Of a DNA stretch of 16,615 bases, positions 1-6,799 are shown one piece after another (positions within the stretch are counted from its first letter, which is position 1; every line of letters begins with the position of its first letter). The position numbers and the translations under genes are program-made. The DNA is taken from positions 1 to 16,615 of the forward strand of contig JAUWZH010000023.1 of NCBI GenBank assembly GCA_030615435.1, written 5' to 3'. The notes beneath the pieces are model-generated. The model did no database searches. It was not told where the DNA came from and saw only the letters and a program-made list of their open reading frames with translations. This DNA comes from Candidatus Brocadiaceae bacterium (lineage in GTDB: Bacteria; Planctomycetota; Brocadiia; SM23-32).

Positions 1-1465
1 GCTTGAGGGGCCACTCCACGGTTTCGCGCAGGGTCTGTTTGACTTCCTCGAGGCCGCCCACGTCCTCCCAGTGCACGTTGGGCACTTCGACGAAGACCTC
101 GCGCATCACGGACGGCTCGACCTCGCGCAGCGCCTCGCGGAAATTGTCCATCGTCACTTCGAGCGCCTGCAGGACATCGTAGGGAATCTCCTCGAGCTCG
201 AAGTTAATATCAGGGAAGATCTTTCGCAGCGCCGCCATGGCGGCCTCGCGGCCCAGTGCCTCCAGGTCCGCGCCGACGAACCCGTGGGTAATCTCTGCGA
301 TCTTGTCGAGGTCCACGTCGTCGGCCAACGGCATGCCCCGGGTGTGGATCTGGAGGATTTGCGCCCGGCCATTGCGATCAGGGATGCCGATCTCCAGTTC
401 GCGATCGAAACGGCCAGGGCGCCGGAGGGCCGGGTCTACGAGGTTGGGGAGGTTCGTGGCGCCCATGACAATGATCTGGCCGCGGCTCCTCAATCCGTCC
501 ATGAGGGCGAGCAGTTGGGCCACGACGCGCTTTTCGAGCTGTTTCTCGCCCCCCATATCCTCGCGCTTAGGAGCAATGGCCTCCATTTCATCGAGGAAGA
601 TGATCGCCGGCAGGTGCGCGGAGGCGTCATCGAATATCTGGCGCAGGTGCGCCTCGCTCTCCCCGTAGAACTTGTGCATGATCTCCGGGCCACTCAGATG
701 GCTGAAATAGGCATCGGTCTCGTTGGCCACCGCCCGCGCTATGAGGGTCTTTCCGCACCCGGGCGGACCATGGAGGAACACGCCTTTCGGCGGATCAATC
801 CCAAGCCGCTCGAAGACTTCCGGGTACTTCAGAGGCAGCTCGACCATCTCCCGCACGCGTTGTATCTCTCGCGACAGGCCGCCGATGTCCTCGTAGGTGA
901 CCCTCCCGGCCGCCCGCGGCTCTACGGCCGCTACATCGCGCAGCTCGATGGCTGTGGTCGACTGGATCAGCACCGCGCCTTTCGGGACCGTCGCCACCAC
1001 CTCGAAGTCGCGCGTGCGTGATCCGAACAGGGTTGCTCGCACCGCATCGCCGGCGCACAAAGGCAGCCCTTCCAGGAGCGTTCCAATGTAGCGCAGGTCT
1101 CGCTCTCCGCGCAGGCTGCGCATGGGTGTCAGAGGCGCCAGGACTATCTTGCGGGCCGGGGCGGCATCTGCCTTTTCGAGTTCGACGCGTTCGCCGATGC
1201 CCGCGCCCGTGTTGCCGCGCAGGATGCCGTCCATGCGAATGATGTCAGTGCCACGATCCTGGACGTAGGTCGGCATCACCTTGGCGGGGCTGGCACGCTT
1301 GCCGCTGACCCAAACCCAGACCACGTCACCAACCTTGACCCCGAGACGGCCAAACAGCTTGGGATCGAACCGCACGATGCCCCGGCCGACGTCCTTGCTC
1401 CCGGCTTCAGCTACCTTCAGGGTCAGTGCAGCAGTCTTCTGTTTCTTTTCTCGCTTCGGAGCCAT
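1..1465 (-). CDS. Cdc48/VAT-type AAA+ ATPase (partial, C-terminus off the window)
   Basis: An ATP-driven unfoldase or remodelling ATPase of the Cdc48/p97/VAT group; 488 codons are visible before the left edge. Residues about 10-185 read as a Cdc48 N-domain (LTLKVAEAGSKDVGRGIVRF, then a second subdomain from about 105). The first AAA domain has Walker A GPPGCGKT (233-240), Walker B IIFLDE (288-293), sensor GATN (335-338) and the RRPGRFD arginine-finger region (348-354). The second AAA domain begins at VPNVHWEDVGGLEEVKQTLR (461-480) and is cut at its start. The ATG at 1465 follows a modest GGAAGGG. The gene is the last one visible in the gvp operon, 174 nt after gvpH. The family is known to unfold or extract proteins. 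A role in gas-vesicle assembly or turnover is inferred from position only. Family assignment is secure. Confidence 0.93.
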   Translation of the reverse strand, partial: MAPKREKKQKTAALTLKVAEAGSKDVGRGIVRFDPKLFGRLGVKVGDVVWVWVSGKRASPAKVMPTYVQDRGTDIIRMDGILRGNTGAGIGERVELEKADAAPARKIVLAPLTPMRSLRGERDLRYIGTLLEGLPLCAGDAVRATLFGSRTRDFEVVATVPKGAVLIQSTTAIELRDVAAVEPRAAGRVTYEDIGGLSREIQRVREMVELPLKYPEVFERLGIDPPKGVFLHGPPGCGKTLIARAVANETDAYFSHLSGPEIMHKFYGESEAHLRQIFDDASAHLPAIIFLDEMEAIAPKREDMGGEKQLEKRVVAQLLALMDGLRSRGQIIVMGATNLPNLVDPALRRPGRFDRELEIGIPDRNGRAQILQIHTRGMPLADDVDLDKIAEITHGFVGADLEALGREAAMAALRKIFPDINFELEEIPYDVLQALEVTMDNFREALREVEPSVMREVFVEVPNVHWEDVGGLEEVKQTLRETVEWPLK

Positions 1466-1639
1466 TCTTGCCCTTCCATCTGCCCAAACCGGTCGGAACG
1501 CTGGCCACCCCAGAGAGGCTAATGCTCTGATTGAGCCTCGTTTTCAGAATCCTGTCGCTGCGCATTGTGGCGCGGAACCACTCGAAGAAGACCGGGGAAG
1601 CGCCCTGCTACAGTGCCGCCCCGGGAAAGACACACGTGC
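1466..1639. other. Spacer between gvpH and the Cdc48-like gene
   Basis: This 174-nt gap is one of the longer ones inside the operon. I see no convincing promoter, terminator hairpin with T-run, or ORF with a ribosome binding site. A minus-strand ATG near 1564 opens a frame but has no Shine-Dalgarno. The ATPase could be read through from gvpH or have a promoter I cannot recognise. Confidence 0.4.
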
Positions 1640-2236
1640 TCAGTCTCCTTTCTTGCGCAGTTCGATCTCCAGAATCCCGTTTTCGTAGGTGGAGCTTGCC
1701 TCCTCCTCGACAGCAGCAGGCAGCAGTATTTCCTTGCTGTATTTCCTCTCCTTCCCCTCGGCCGAGAGCGTCAGAACGTCTTCCTTGACCTCCGTATGAA
1801 CGTCCCCCTCCTCGATACCGGGCATCTCCGCTATCACCTTGATCGTCTCATCTTCATCGAAGACGTCCACTATCGGCTCCCGTACCTCCTCAACCACTGG
1901 CCCCTTGGGGGTCTTCTTGATGTTGCCGAAGGTTTCGATCTTCGGGGCCTTGTCAGCCAGGGTGCGGATGGTAAAGCCGTAGACGCCCCTGAGATCCTTG
2001 CCGCCCCGCGCTCCTGGGGGGATACCCCGAGGGATGCCTCCAACGCGGAATTCGCCGGTTTTCCTGAGCTGCTCGCCCTTCTCGGCGAGCTCGCTGGCCT
2101 TCTCCATAAGGGTGCTCACGCCATTGAGCAGCCCGCCCAGCCCGAAGCTCTTCAAGACCCCACCGATGTTGATCTCGGGGGTCTCTTCTTCCCCTTCTGC
2201 TTTCCTGTCCGCATCGTCTGCTTCCTTCTTTGCCAT
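1640..2236 (-). CDS. gvpH: GvpH, Hsp20/alpha-crystallin family gas vesicle protein
   Basis: 198 aa. A small heat-shock-type chaperone associated with gas vesicles. The C-terminal half (about 119-195) is an alpha-crystallin domain: PIVDVFDEDETIKVIAEMPG followed by DVLTLSAEG and the closing strand ENGILEIELRK. The N-terminal 118 residues are acidic at first, then glycine-rich (FGLGGLLNG, GGIPRGIPPGARGG), the arrangement seen in GvpH proteins. The ATG has AGAGAGGAG about 8 nt upstream. The gene lies 40 nt after the winged-helix gene in the same direction. In haloarchaea GvpH binds other Gvp proteins and affects vesicle stability; the same job here is inferred. A generic Hsp20 is the alternative, but the glycine-rich N-terminus and operon context favour GvpH. 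Confidence 0.88.
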   Translation of the reverse strand: MAKKEADDADRKAEGEEETPEINIGGVLKSFGLGGLLNGVSTLMEKASELAEKGEQLRKTGEFRVGGIPRGIPPGARGGKDLRGVYGFTIRTLADKAPKIETFGNIKKTPKGPVVEEVREPIVDVFDEDETIKVIAEMPGIEEGDVHTEVKEDVLTLSAEGKERKYSKEILLPAAVEEEASSTYENGILEIELRKKGD

Positions 2237-2276
2237 TGTTCGGCTCCTCTCTTCTGCTTAGCAGGCCCGCAACCGC

Positions 2277-2696
2277 TCACCGACTACCGGACTGTTGCCC
2301 CACTGCGCCTCCCTCTTCATCGGATGCATCGAGTGACGCCATTTCCCCCAGGCGATCGGCGGACACCTCGAGTGACGCCTCCCCCAGGCGGTCGGCCCGT
2401 TCTTCAATGATGCCGGCGACCCGCCGAAACCTGGCAACACGCCGCCTCAGGTTTCCCTCCATCCCGCGCCAGATGTCCGCCATGATGCCCCATGATCTTG
2501 GCGTCAACCGATAGGCGCGCCGGGGCTTCTTGCCCGAATCGTCCACGCATTCCTCGAGCAGGCCCCGGTTCACCATCTTCACGCATATGTACTTCGCATA
2601 CTCTTCACTGTTGCGCAGATGCTCGGCTACCTGTCGGACAGTCATGTGATCCCCACCAGCCAACACCCGCAGGATCGAAAACTCATTCGGGCTCAC
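2277..2696 (-). CDS. Winged-helix DNA-binding protein with acidic tail
   Basis: 139 aa. The first about 75 residues look like a MarR/PadR-like winged helix: MSPNEFSILRVLAGG, a helix-turn-helix around MTVRQVAEHLRNSEEYAKYI, then a wing ending RRAYRLTPRSWGIM. A long basic helix follows (RGMEGNLRRRVARFRRVAGI). The tail holds a 13-residue repeat (ADRLGEASLEVS / ADRLGEMASLDAS), visible in DNA as a 39-nt repeat (units beginning 2329 and 2368). I chose the GTG at 2696 because AGGAGG sits 9 nt upstream. It lies 62 nt after the ATP-cone-like gene and 40 nt before gvpH. It may autoregulate the operon; no operator is identifiable. The exact family is not recognised. Confidence 0.75.
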   Translation of the reverse strand: MSPNEFSILRVLAGGDHMTVRQVAEHLRNSEEYAKYICVKMVNRGLLEECVDDSGKKPRRAYRLTPRSWGIMADIWRGMEGNLRRRVARFRRVAGIIEERADRLGEASLEVSADRLGEMASLDASDEEGGAVGQQSGSR

Positions 2697-2758
2697 GATA
2701 TCGGTCCTCCTGACAATGCTGCTCGTTCAACTGCTTCGCTTGGTGCGCGCTCGGGCCC

Positions 2759-3124
2759 TTAGAGGGACTTTGTCCGGCCTCCCGGTCCGGCGCGCTCGGT
2801 GCGCCTCCAGCGCGTCCAGGCATGGGCGCCCGCCGGTTTGAAATCACCGACGTTCAGGGACGCGGCGATCTCCTCGTGCCCGATCTCCGTCAGCACCTTC
2901 TCAACGGTGTCGTAAACGTCCTCGACATGCAGGGGGCAACCGCCGCAGTTCCGCTCCAGAAACATGGTGACGGCCTGCGCGAGTTCATCGGCCAGGATTG
3001 TCGCCAGGATCAGGTCGCAACCCGGGGCAGCCAACGCGGCTGCGAAGACGGCATCGTCAATCTTCGATTTCTCCAGGGGCATGCAACGGCCTTCATGCAT
3101 GATCACACATTTGCTGGGCGCCAT
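2759..3124 (-). CDS. ATP-cone-like small protein
   Basis: 121 aa. Residues about 5-93 follow the layout of an ATP-cone, the nucleotide-binding regulatory domain of NrdR and class I/III ribonucleotide reductases: a first strand with HEGRCMPLEKSKIDDAVFAA, a central helix (ILADELAQAVTMFLERN), then VEDVYDTVEKVLTEIGHEEI. The usual N-terminal K-R-D-G is replaced by a divergent HEGR. It carries several cysteines, including NCGGC (CxxC) near residues 79-83. There is no NrdR zinc ribbon and no reductase domain, so it is a stand-alone cone. A basic tail closes it (WTRWRRTERAGPGGR). The ATG is preceded by AGGAGC at good spacing; the gene begins 16 nt after the second gvpN stops, so it is translated in that operon. 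A nucleotide-sensing adaptor is a guess; the fold match is by eye. Confidence 0.6.
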   Translation of the reverse strand: MAPSKCVIMHEGRCMPLEKSKIDDAVFAAALAAPGCDLILATILADELAQAVTMFLERNCGGCPLHVEDVYDTVEKVLTEIGHEEIAASLNVGDFKPAGAHAWTRWRRTERAGPGGRTKSL

Positions 3125-3140
3125 GGAACAAAGCTCCTGA

Positions 3141-4034
3141 CTACAGTCTCCTCAAGACCTTTTCCACGTCAGCCTCGGCACCTTCCTCCCCTCTGCCGGT
3201 GAGGACGTCAAGGCAAGCCTGGCGGAAAACGGGATCAGAGCCTGTTACCTCCATCCCGTCCATGCCGACGAGCTTTGCGAGCATGACGCTGGCCCGCACG
3301 GTGGGAATCGTGCCGATACCGGCAGTTCTGATCCCGCGCACGAGGTCCACAATGCGTCCGGCTGTCGTGGCGGAAATGCCTCCCTTGGTAGCAGCGATGG
3401 CTATCTCCGTATCCCGGTCGTAATGGCCGAGCCTGATGCTGATCATACGGTCCAGCAGGGCATCCTGCGCCTTGTGCACGCCGGCGTATTCCTCGGGGTT
3501 GCTGGTGAAGATGGCGCAGAATTCGGGAGAAACCTGTAAATAGCCGTCCTCGCCTCGCGCCGCCGGCAGGTCCAGGATCTTCTCCTCCAGAATGGGCAGC
3601 AAGACGTTGTTGGCCTCCGCCTTGGAGCGTGTGAACTCGTCGTAGAGCAGCGTGTAGCCGTTCTTGCACGCCACGGTGACGCGGTTGTCCACCCATTCGG
3701 GGGACACGCTTTCTTCCGACTTGACGACCGTGTGGATGAACTTATCCACCACCTTCTTGCGCCGGTAGCCGTACTGGCCACCTATGAGGTCGGAAGTGCC
3801 GAACTCCTCGTCGCCGTGTATCAGCATCACCGGGCGGCCGATCTGGCCGGCGATGTACATGGCGATGGTCGTCTTGCCGGTGGCGGCCGGGCCGCTGAAG
3901 TGAACCGGAAAGCCCGCGTGCAGATAGCTCATTGCTCGCCGCACTATGTCCTGCACCTTGGGAGTCCCGACGAACCCGGGCTGCTCCTTGTCAATCAGGA
4001 TGGGGGAGACCTCCGAATAGGTTCTACCGGCCAT
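3141..4034 (-). CDS. gvpN: GvpN, MoxR-type AAA+ ATPase (second copy)
   Basis: 297 aa. GvpN is a hexameric-type AAA+ ATPase needed for vesicles to grow to full width. Walker A is GPAATGKT (48-55), Walker B YTLLYDE (127-133), sensor 1 FTSNP (176-180), and DALLDRM (191-197) carries the likely arginine finger. GvpN signature segments are present: HGDEEFGTSDLIGGQYGYRR, DEFTRS and EEYAGVH. The length is close to the usual family size. The ATG at 4034 has GGGAGGAA upstream. Three genes separate it from the other GvpN (starting 6697), with which it shares long identical blocks such as WVDNR.TVACK. It lacks the proline/glutamine-rich tail of that copy and ends in a short acidic-basic tail (EEGAEADVEKVLRRL). 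The two may form mixed rings; this is inference. Confidence 0.93.
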   Translation of the reverse strand: MAGRTYSEVSPILIDKEQPGFVGTPKVQDIVRRAMSYLHAGFPVHFSGPAATGKTTIAMYIAGQIGRPVMLIHGDEEFGTSDLIGGQYGYRRKKVVDKFIHTVVKSEESVSPEWVDNRVTVACKNGYTLLYDEFTRSKAEANNVLLPILEEKILDLPAARGEDGYLQVSPEFCAIFTSNPEEYAGVHKAQDALLDRMISIRLGHYDRDTEIAIAATKGGISATTAGRIVDLVRGIRTAGIGTIPTVRASVMLAKLVGMDGMEVTGSDPVFRQACLDVLTGRGEEGAEADVEKVLRRL

Positions 4035-4102
4035 TGTGTGCGTTCCTCCCAGTCTGAAAGAATGCCTTCCTCAGAGAATCCACCGAGCTGAGAATGCCGC
4101 CC

Positions 4103-5122
4103 TTACGCCAACCTGCTTGCCGGCTCTCTATGGTCTGTGTCGGGACTTCTGCGGGAGGGCTCGCTTATTGCCTCACAACTAATATTCTGCAGTGTGGCGT
4201 CCGCGCTGATCAGGTACGCCTCGATCGGCGGCTGGCCTTCCGGTTCGGTGCTGCGGCGCCGGCCCTCTTCCCACTTGCGGCGCCGGTAATCTTCCCAGGG
4301 CTCGACGCTGACTTTGATGCCCCCGTCGGGCTGCGGAAACTGGCGGCTCACCCGACCGATCTGCTCGAGGGCGTTTCGCAGGGCCTCCGGCGTGCGGCCC
4401 TGCTGACGCAGGGCGGCAAAGATGCCGTCCCTGATTGATTCCAGGCGCCACGACTCACGGTCCTCACCATCCAGGTGCGCACAATTCACAATCTGGAGCT
4501 GCTCGTCCACCGAAACCCTGTAGAGAACCGGCAAAGAGAGGGTGTCGCCAATTCTGCGCCGCCGGCGATCTTCCCAGAGTTCGATGACGACGTCGCACCC
4601 CTCGGGGCGCCAGTGGATGTGGTGCACCAGACCAATGGATTCGAGCGACTTCGAGATCCGATCGGAGGCGCCGAGGGCCGCTTCGTGCGAGGAAAGAGAG
4701 GCGAGCTGTGCACCGAAACTCAGAATCGCTTGCTGGACCTTGTCCGCGGCATGCCCCTCCTCCCTCCTCGCCTGTTCGATAAGTGCCTGTTTTTCTCGCT
4801 GCCTCCGTTTATACTCCTCGGCAGTACGCTCCATGTCGGCGACCATTTCCCGCTGCCGCTTTTGTCCAAGCGTGCCTTTTGCTCTCGCCCATTCCCGGGC
4901 CATCATTTTCCGAGCGACGCGGTTCAACGCCGCGGCATTGAGCTGCTTCGGTTTGGCCTTTTCAGTCTTCCGCATAAGGGGCTTCCACCCGCCCAGGTCC
5001 GGTTCCTCAGGCCAGGGGAAATAGCCGGGCTTCTCGCCAGCGGACTCAGGGGACGTCGTAGCGCTGGCGGGGGTTCTCAGGGCTGCCTCTTGGCTCTGTT
5101 GCGCATCCTGCGATCTTCTCAT
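4103..5122 (-). CDS. Gas-vesicle operon protein with duplicated WED-RRR module
   Basis: 339 aa, family not recognised. The N-terminal about 50 residues are low-complexity. Residues about 60-145 are a long charged helix, probably coiled coil (MVADMERTAEEYKRRQREK). Two copies of a roughly 65-75 residue module follow. Copy 1 (about 155-220) runs from ISKSLESIGLVHHIHW through VVIELWEDRRRRR to LYRVSVDEQLQIVNC. Copy 2 (about 246-320) runs from LRNALEQIGRVSRQF through VSVEPWEDYRRRKW to AYLISADATLQNISC. Each copy predicts helix, strand, WED plus arginine cluster, then strands ending in Cys. I start at the ATG at 5122, which has GGAAGG upstream; an in-frame TTG at 5143 overlaps the previous stop and is less likely. 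It sits between the small basic protein and the second gvpN. The arginine patches suggest binding to an acidic surface or nucleic acid (inference). Confidence 0.8.
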   Translation of the reverse strand: MRRSQDAQQSQEAALRTPASATTSPESAGEKPGYFPWPEEPDLGGWKPLMRKTEKAKPKQLNAAALNRVARKMMAREWARAKGTLGQKRQREMVADMERTAEEYKRRQREKQALIEQARREEGHAADKVQQAILSFGAQLASLSSHEAALGASDRISKSLESIGLVHHIHWRPEGCDVVIELWEDRRRRRIGDTLSLPVLYRVSVDEQLQIVNCAHLDGEDRESWRLESIRDGIFAALRQQGRTPEALRNALEQIGRVSRQFPQPDGGIKVSVEPWEDYRRRKWEEGRRRSTEPEGQPPIEAYLISADATLQNISCEAISEPSRRSPDTDHREPASRLA

Positions 5123-5139
5123 CACGCTATACCTTCCCT

Positions 5140-5502
5140 TCAATAGTCCATTTGGACCTTCTTCATGGATCGCGCTGATCGCGCCTTTTTCTTCTTTCGG
5201 ACGGCAGGCTTACCGGCCTCGGGCTTACCAGCCTCGTCGTCCGGCATTGCGGCGATGTCGGCGTTCAGTTCCTTGCTGAGCTTTCGCTGCACCCGGCGCA
5301 TATCCTGAAGCAGAAGCTTCTTATCCTCCTCGATAAACTGCCCCCGAAACCCGAGGTTCTCACGTTCGCGTTCATGACGCTGCATCCTCTTCTGTGCCAG
5401 GTACATATCGAGGTACTCTTGCCCTTCTTGCTTGGGCATAGCGCGAAGTCGCGCCTTCTGCGCAGTTCTGAGCCTGATGAGCCCCGTGATTTTTTGCTCC
5501 AT
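5140..5502 (-). CDS. Small basic coiled-coil protein
   Basis: 120 aa, function unknown. Residues 1-85 are highly charged helix with no hydrophobic membrane segment: MEQKITGLIRLRTAQKARLR, then QRHERERENLGFRGQF and LLLQDMRRVQRKLSKEL. The rest is a lysine/arginine-rich tail with a GKPEAGKP repeat and VRKKKKARSARSMKK. The ATG lies 13 nt after the AbrB-like stop codon, preceded only by an AGAGAGAG purine run. It precedes the WED-RRR gene by 17 nt. The spacing argues for a real operon member. It resembles no core Gvp family (not GvpG or GvpK by eye). A structural or scaffolding partner of the neighbouring coiled-coil proteins is possible but unproven. Confidence 0.75.
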   Translation of the reverse strand: MEQKITGLIRLRTAQKARLRAMPKQEGQEYLDMYLAQKRMQRHERERENLGFRGQFIEEDKKLLLQDMRRVQRKLSKELNADIAAMPDDEAGKPEAGKPAVRKKKKARSARSMKKVQMDY

Positions 5503-5515
5503 GACGACTCTCTCT

Positions 5516-5692
5516 CTATCTCAAGTGACCCTTCTTGCGTGTGTGTATGGTGATGAACTGGCCCTGGGCGGTTCCGGTGACCTTGACCTCAACCGTCGCG
5601 CCAGGCTTGAGGCCCGTTTCCCTCGCCACGTTCTTCGGGATCTTGATCTTGCCCTCTTCGTCAACTTTCGTGAGAAGGCGCATAAGTGCCAT
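5516..5692 (-). CDS. AbrB/SpoVT-like swapped-hairpin protein, 58 aa
   Basis: A 58-residue gene. The body TKVDEEGKIKIPKNVARETG followed by LKPGATVEVKVTG is a classic AbrB/MazE-type swapped-hairpin core: strand, IP-x-x-VA helix, then GLKPGA and a strand. It ends TIHTRKKGHLR. The ATG is 3 nt after the first gvpN stop, and AAGGAG inside the end of gvpN serves as its ribosome binding site, so it is translationally coupled. A second in-frame ATG lies at 5683. AbrB-fold proteins usually dimerise and bind DNA, either as transition-state regulators or as antitoxins. No toxin gene is adjacent; the next gene is a basic coiled-coil protein, not a recognisable PIN or MazF toxin. A regulatory role in the operon is the likeliest reading (inference). 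Confidence 0.85.
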   Translation of the reverse strand: MALMRLLTKVDEEGKIKIPKNVARETGLKPGATVEVKVTGTAQGQFITIHTRKKGHLR

Positions 5693-5695
5693 GGA

Positions 5696-6697
5696 TTATT
5701 CTCCTTCCGTCGCTCCCGCCATTTGGGGGGCGGCCTGCTGCACAACAGGCCTGGCCTGCTGGACTGGCATCGGCCCCACCGCGCAGTGTTCGTCAATCAG
5801 CCCGGAGATCACTTCCGCCACCGTGTCGTGGTGTGCTTTGTGGCCCAGCCGGGTCGTTTCGGAGGACAGGATGTCAATGCAGGTCTGCCTGAAGATGGGG
5901 TTGTCGCGGGCCACGACGCCTCTGCGAATCCTTATCGCCTTCGCAATCATCATGGCGCCGCGCACAGTCGGCGCGTATTCGATGGCATCGGACCCGCGCA
6001 AACCCCTTACGATGCGCACAATGCTCGCAGCGTCGGCCTCCGACAGACCTGACTTGGCTACGGTAATCGCGATCTCGGTTTCCTCGTCGTAATGGCCGAG
6101 GTCTATGGTGATCATGCGGTCGCGCAGGGCATCCTGCGTGCGATGCACCCCGGCGTATTCCTCCGGGTTGCTGGTGAAGATCGGGGTAAAGTCGGGATCA
6201 ACCCGCAGGTAGTTCTCGTCGCCCTCGCGAGCCGCGGGCAGGTCCAACATGCGCTCCTGCAGCACGGAAAGCAGGACGTTGTTGGCCTCGGGCCGCGAGC
6301 GCGTGAACTCGTCGTAGATAAGCGTGAAGCCGTACTTGCAGGCGACCGTCAGGCGATTGTCCACCCAGCGGCGCTGCATGTCCTCTTCGGTCTTGAGAAC
6401 CGAATGGATGAAGTTGTCCACCACTTTCTTGATGCGATAGCCGTATTCGCCGCCGACCAGGTCAGAGGTGGAGAATTCCTCGTCGCCGTGGAGCATGACC
6501 ACCGGCCGGCCAATCTTCGCCGCCACGTGCATGGCCAGGGTGGTCTTGCCCGTGCCGGACACGCCTCGAAAATGAATGGGAAACCCGGACGCGATGTAGG
6601 CCAGCGCCCGCTCAGTGATGTCTTTGACCGCGTTGGTCTCGACGAAATTCGGCAGTGGCCGCGGCTCCAGCACAGTTGTCATTTCGTCTATAGGCAT
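5696..6697 (-). CDS. gvpN: GvpN, MoxR-type AAA+ ATPase (first copy)
   Basis: 333 aa. Walker A is GVSGTGKT (45-52), Walker B FTLIYDE (124-130), sensor 1 FTSNP (174-178), and DALRDRM (189-195) carries the likely arginine finger. GvpN hallmarks are HGDEEFSTSDLVGGEYGYR, DEFTRS and EEYAGVHRTQDA. The start is the ATG at 6697, which has GAAGGAGAG just upstream; an in-frame GTG 21 nt earlier overlaps that site and is unlikely. Compared with the other copy it has an extra C-terminal stretch with VQQARPVVQQAAPQM, possibly a flexible partner-binding tail. It sits 102 nt after the zinc protein, with a large stem-loop in the gap, and is coupled to the AbrB-like gene. Role: ATP-driven vesicle growth, by family. 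Confidence 0.94.
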   Translation of the reverse strand: MPIDEMTTVLEPRPLPNFVETNAVKDITERALAYIASGFPIHFRGVSGTGKTTLAMHVAAKIGRPVVMLHGDEEFSTSDLVGGEYGYRIKKVVDNFIHSVLKTEEDMQRRWVDNRLTVACKYGFTLIYDEFTRSRPEANNVLLSVLQERMLDLPAAREGDENYLRVDPDFTPIFTSNPEEYAGVHRTQDALRDRMITIDLGHYDEETEIAITVAKSGLSEADAASIVRIVRGLRGSDAIEYAPTVRGAMMIAKAIRIRRGVVARDNPIFRQTCIDILSSETTRLGHKAHHDTVAEVISGLIDEHCAVGPMPVQQARPVVQQAAPQMAGATEGE

Positions 6698-6731
6698 AAC
6701 TTCTCTCCTTCTCCTCACAAAGGAACCTGTT

Positions 6732-6795
6732 GCGACGCCCGCGCTGGCGGAGGGACTGTTTCGGCCTTCGGCCGGAATCCTCCGCCGGACGTCGC
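6732..6795 (-). repeat. Large imperfect stem-loop between the zinc-protein gene and gvpN
   Basis: Three stacked inverted arms fold this intergenic stretch: 6732-6740 with 6787-6795 (9 positions, one G-T wobble in the minus transcript), 6746-6753 with 6779-6786 (8 perfect: GGCGGAGG/CCTCCGCC), and 6762-6766 with 6770-6774 (CGGCC, 3-nt loop, GGCCG). It starts a few bases after the zinc-protein stop and ends about 35 nt before the gvpN start. No T-tract follows, so it is not a standard intrinsic terminator. An RNA processing or stability element is the likeliest role. Confidence 0.7.
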
Positions 6796-6799
6796 GAGA

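Noticed and set aside
71..1021. Plus-strand open frame of 316 codons opposite the Cdc48-like gene
   Set aside because: Antisense shadow of a clear AAA+ ATPase with all motifs intact.
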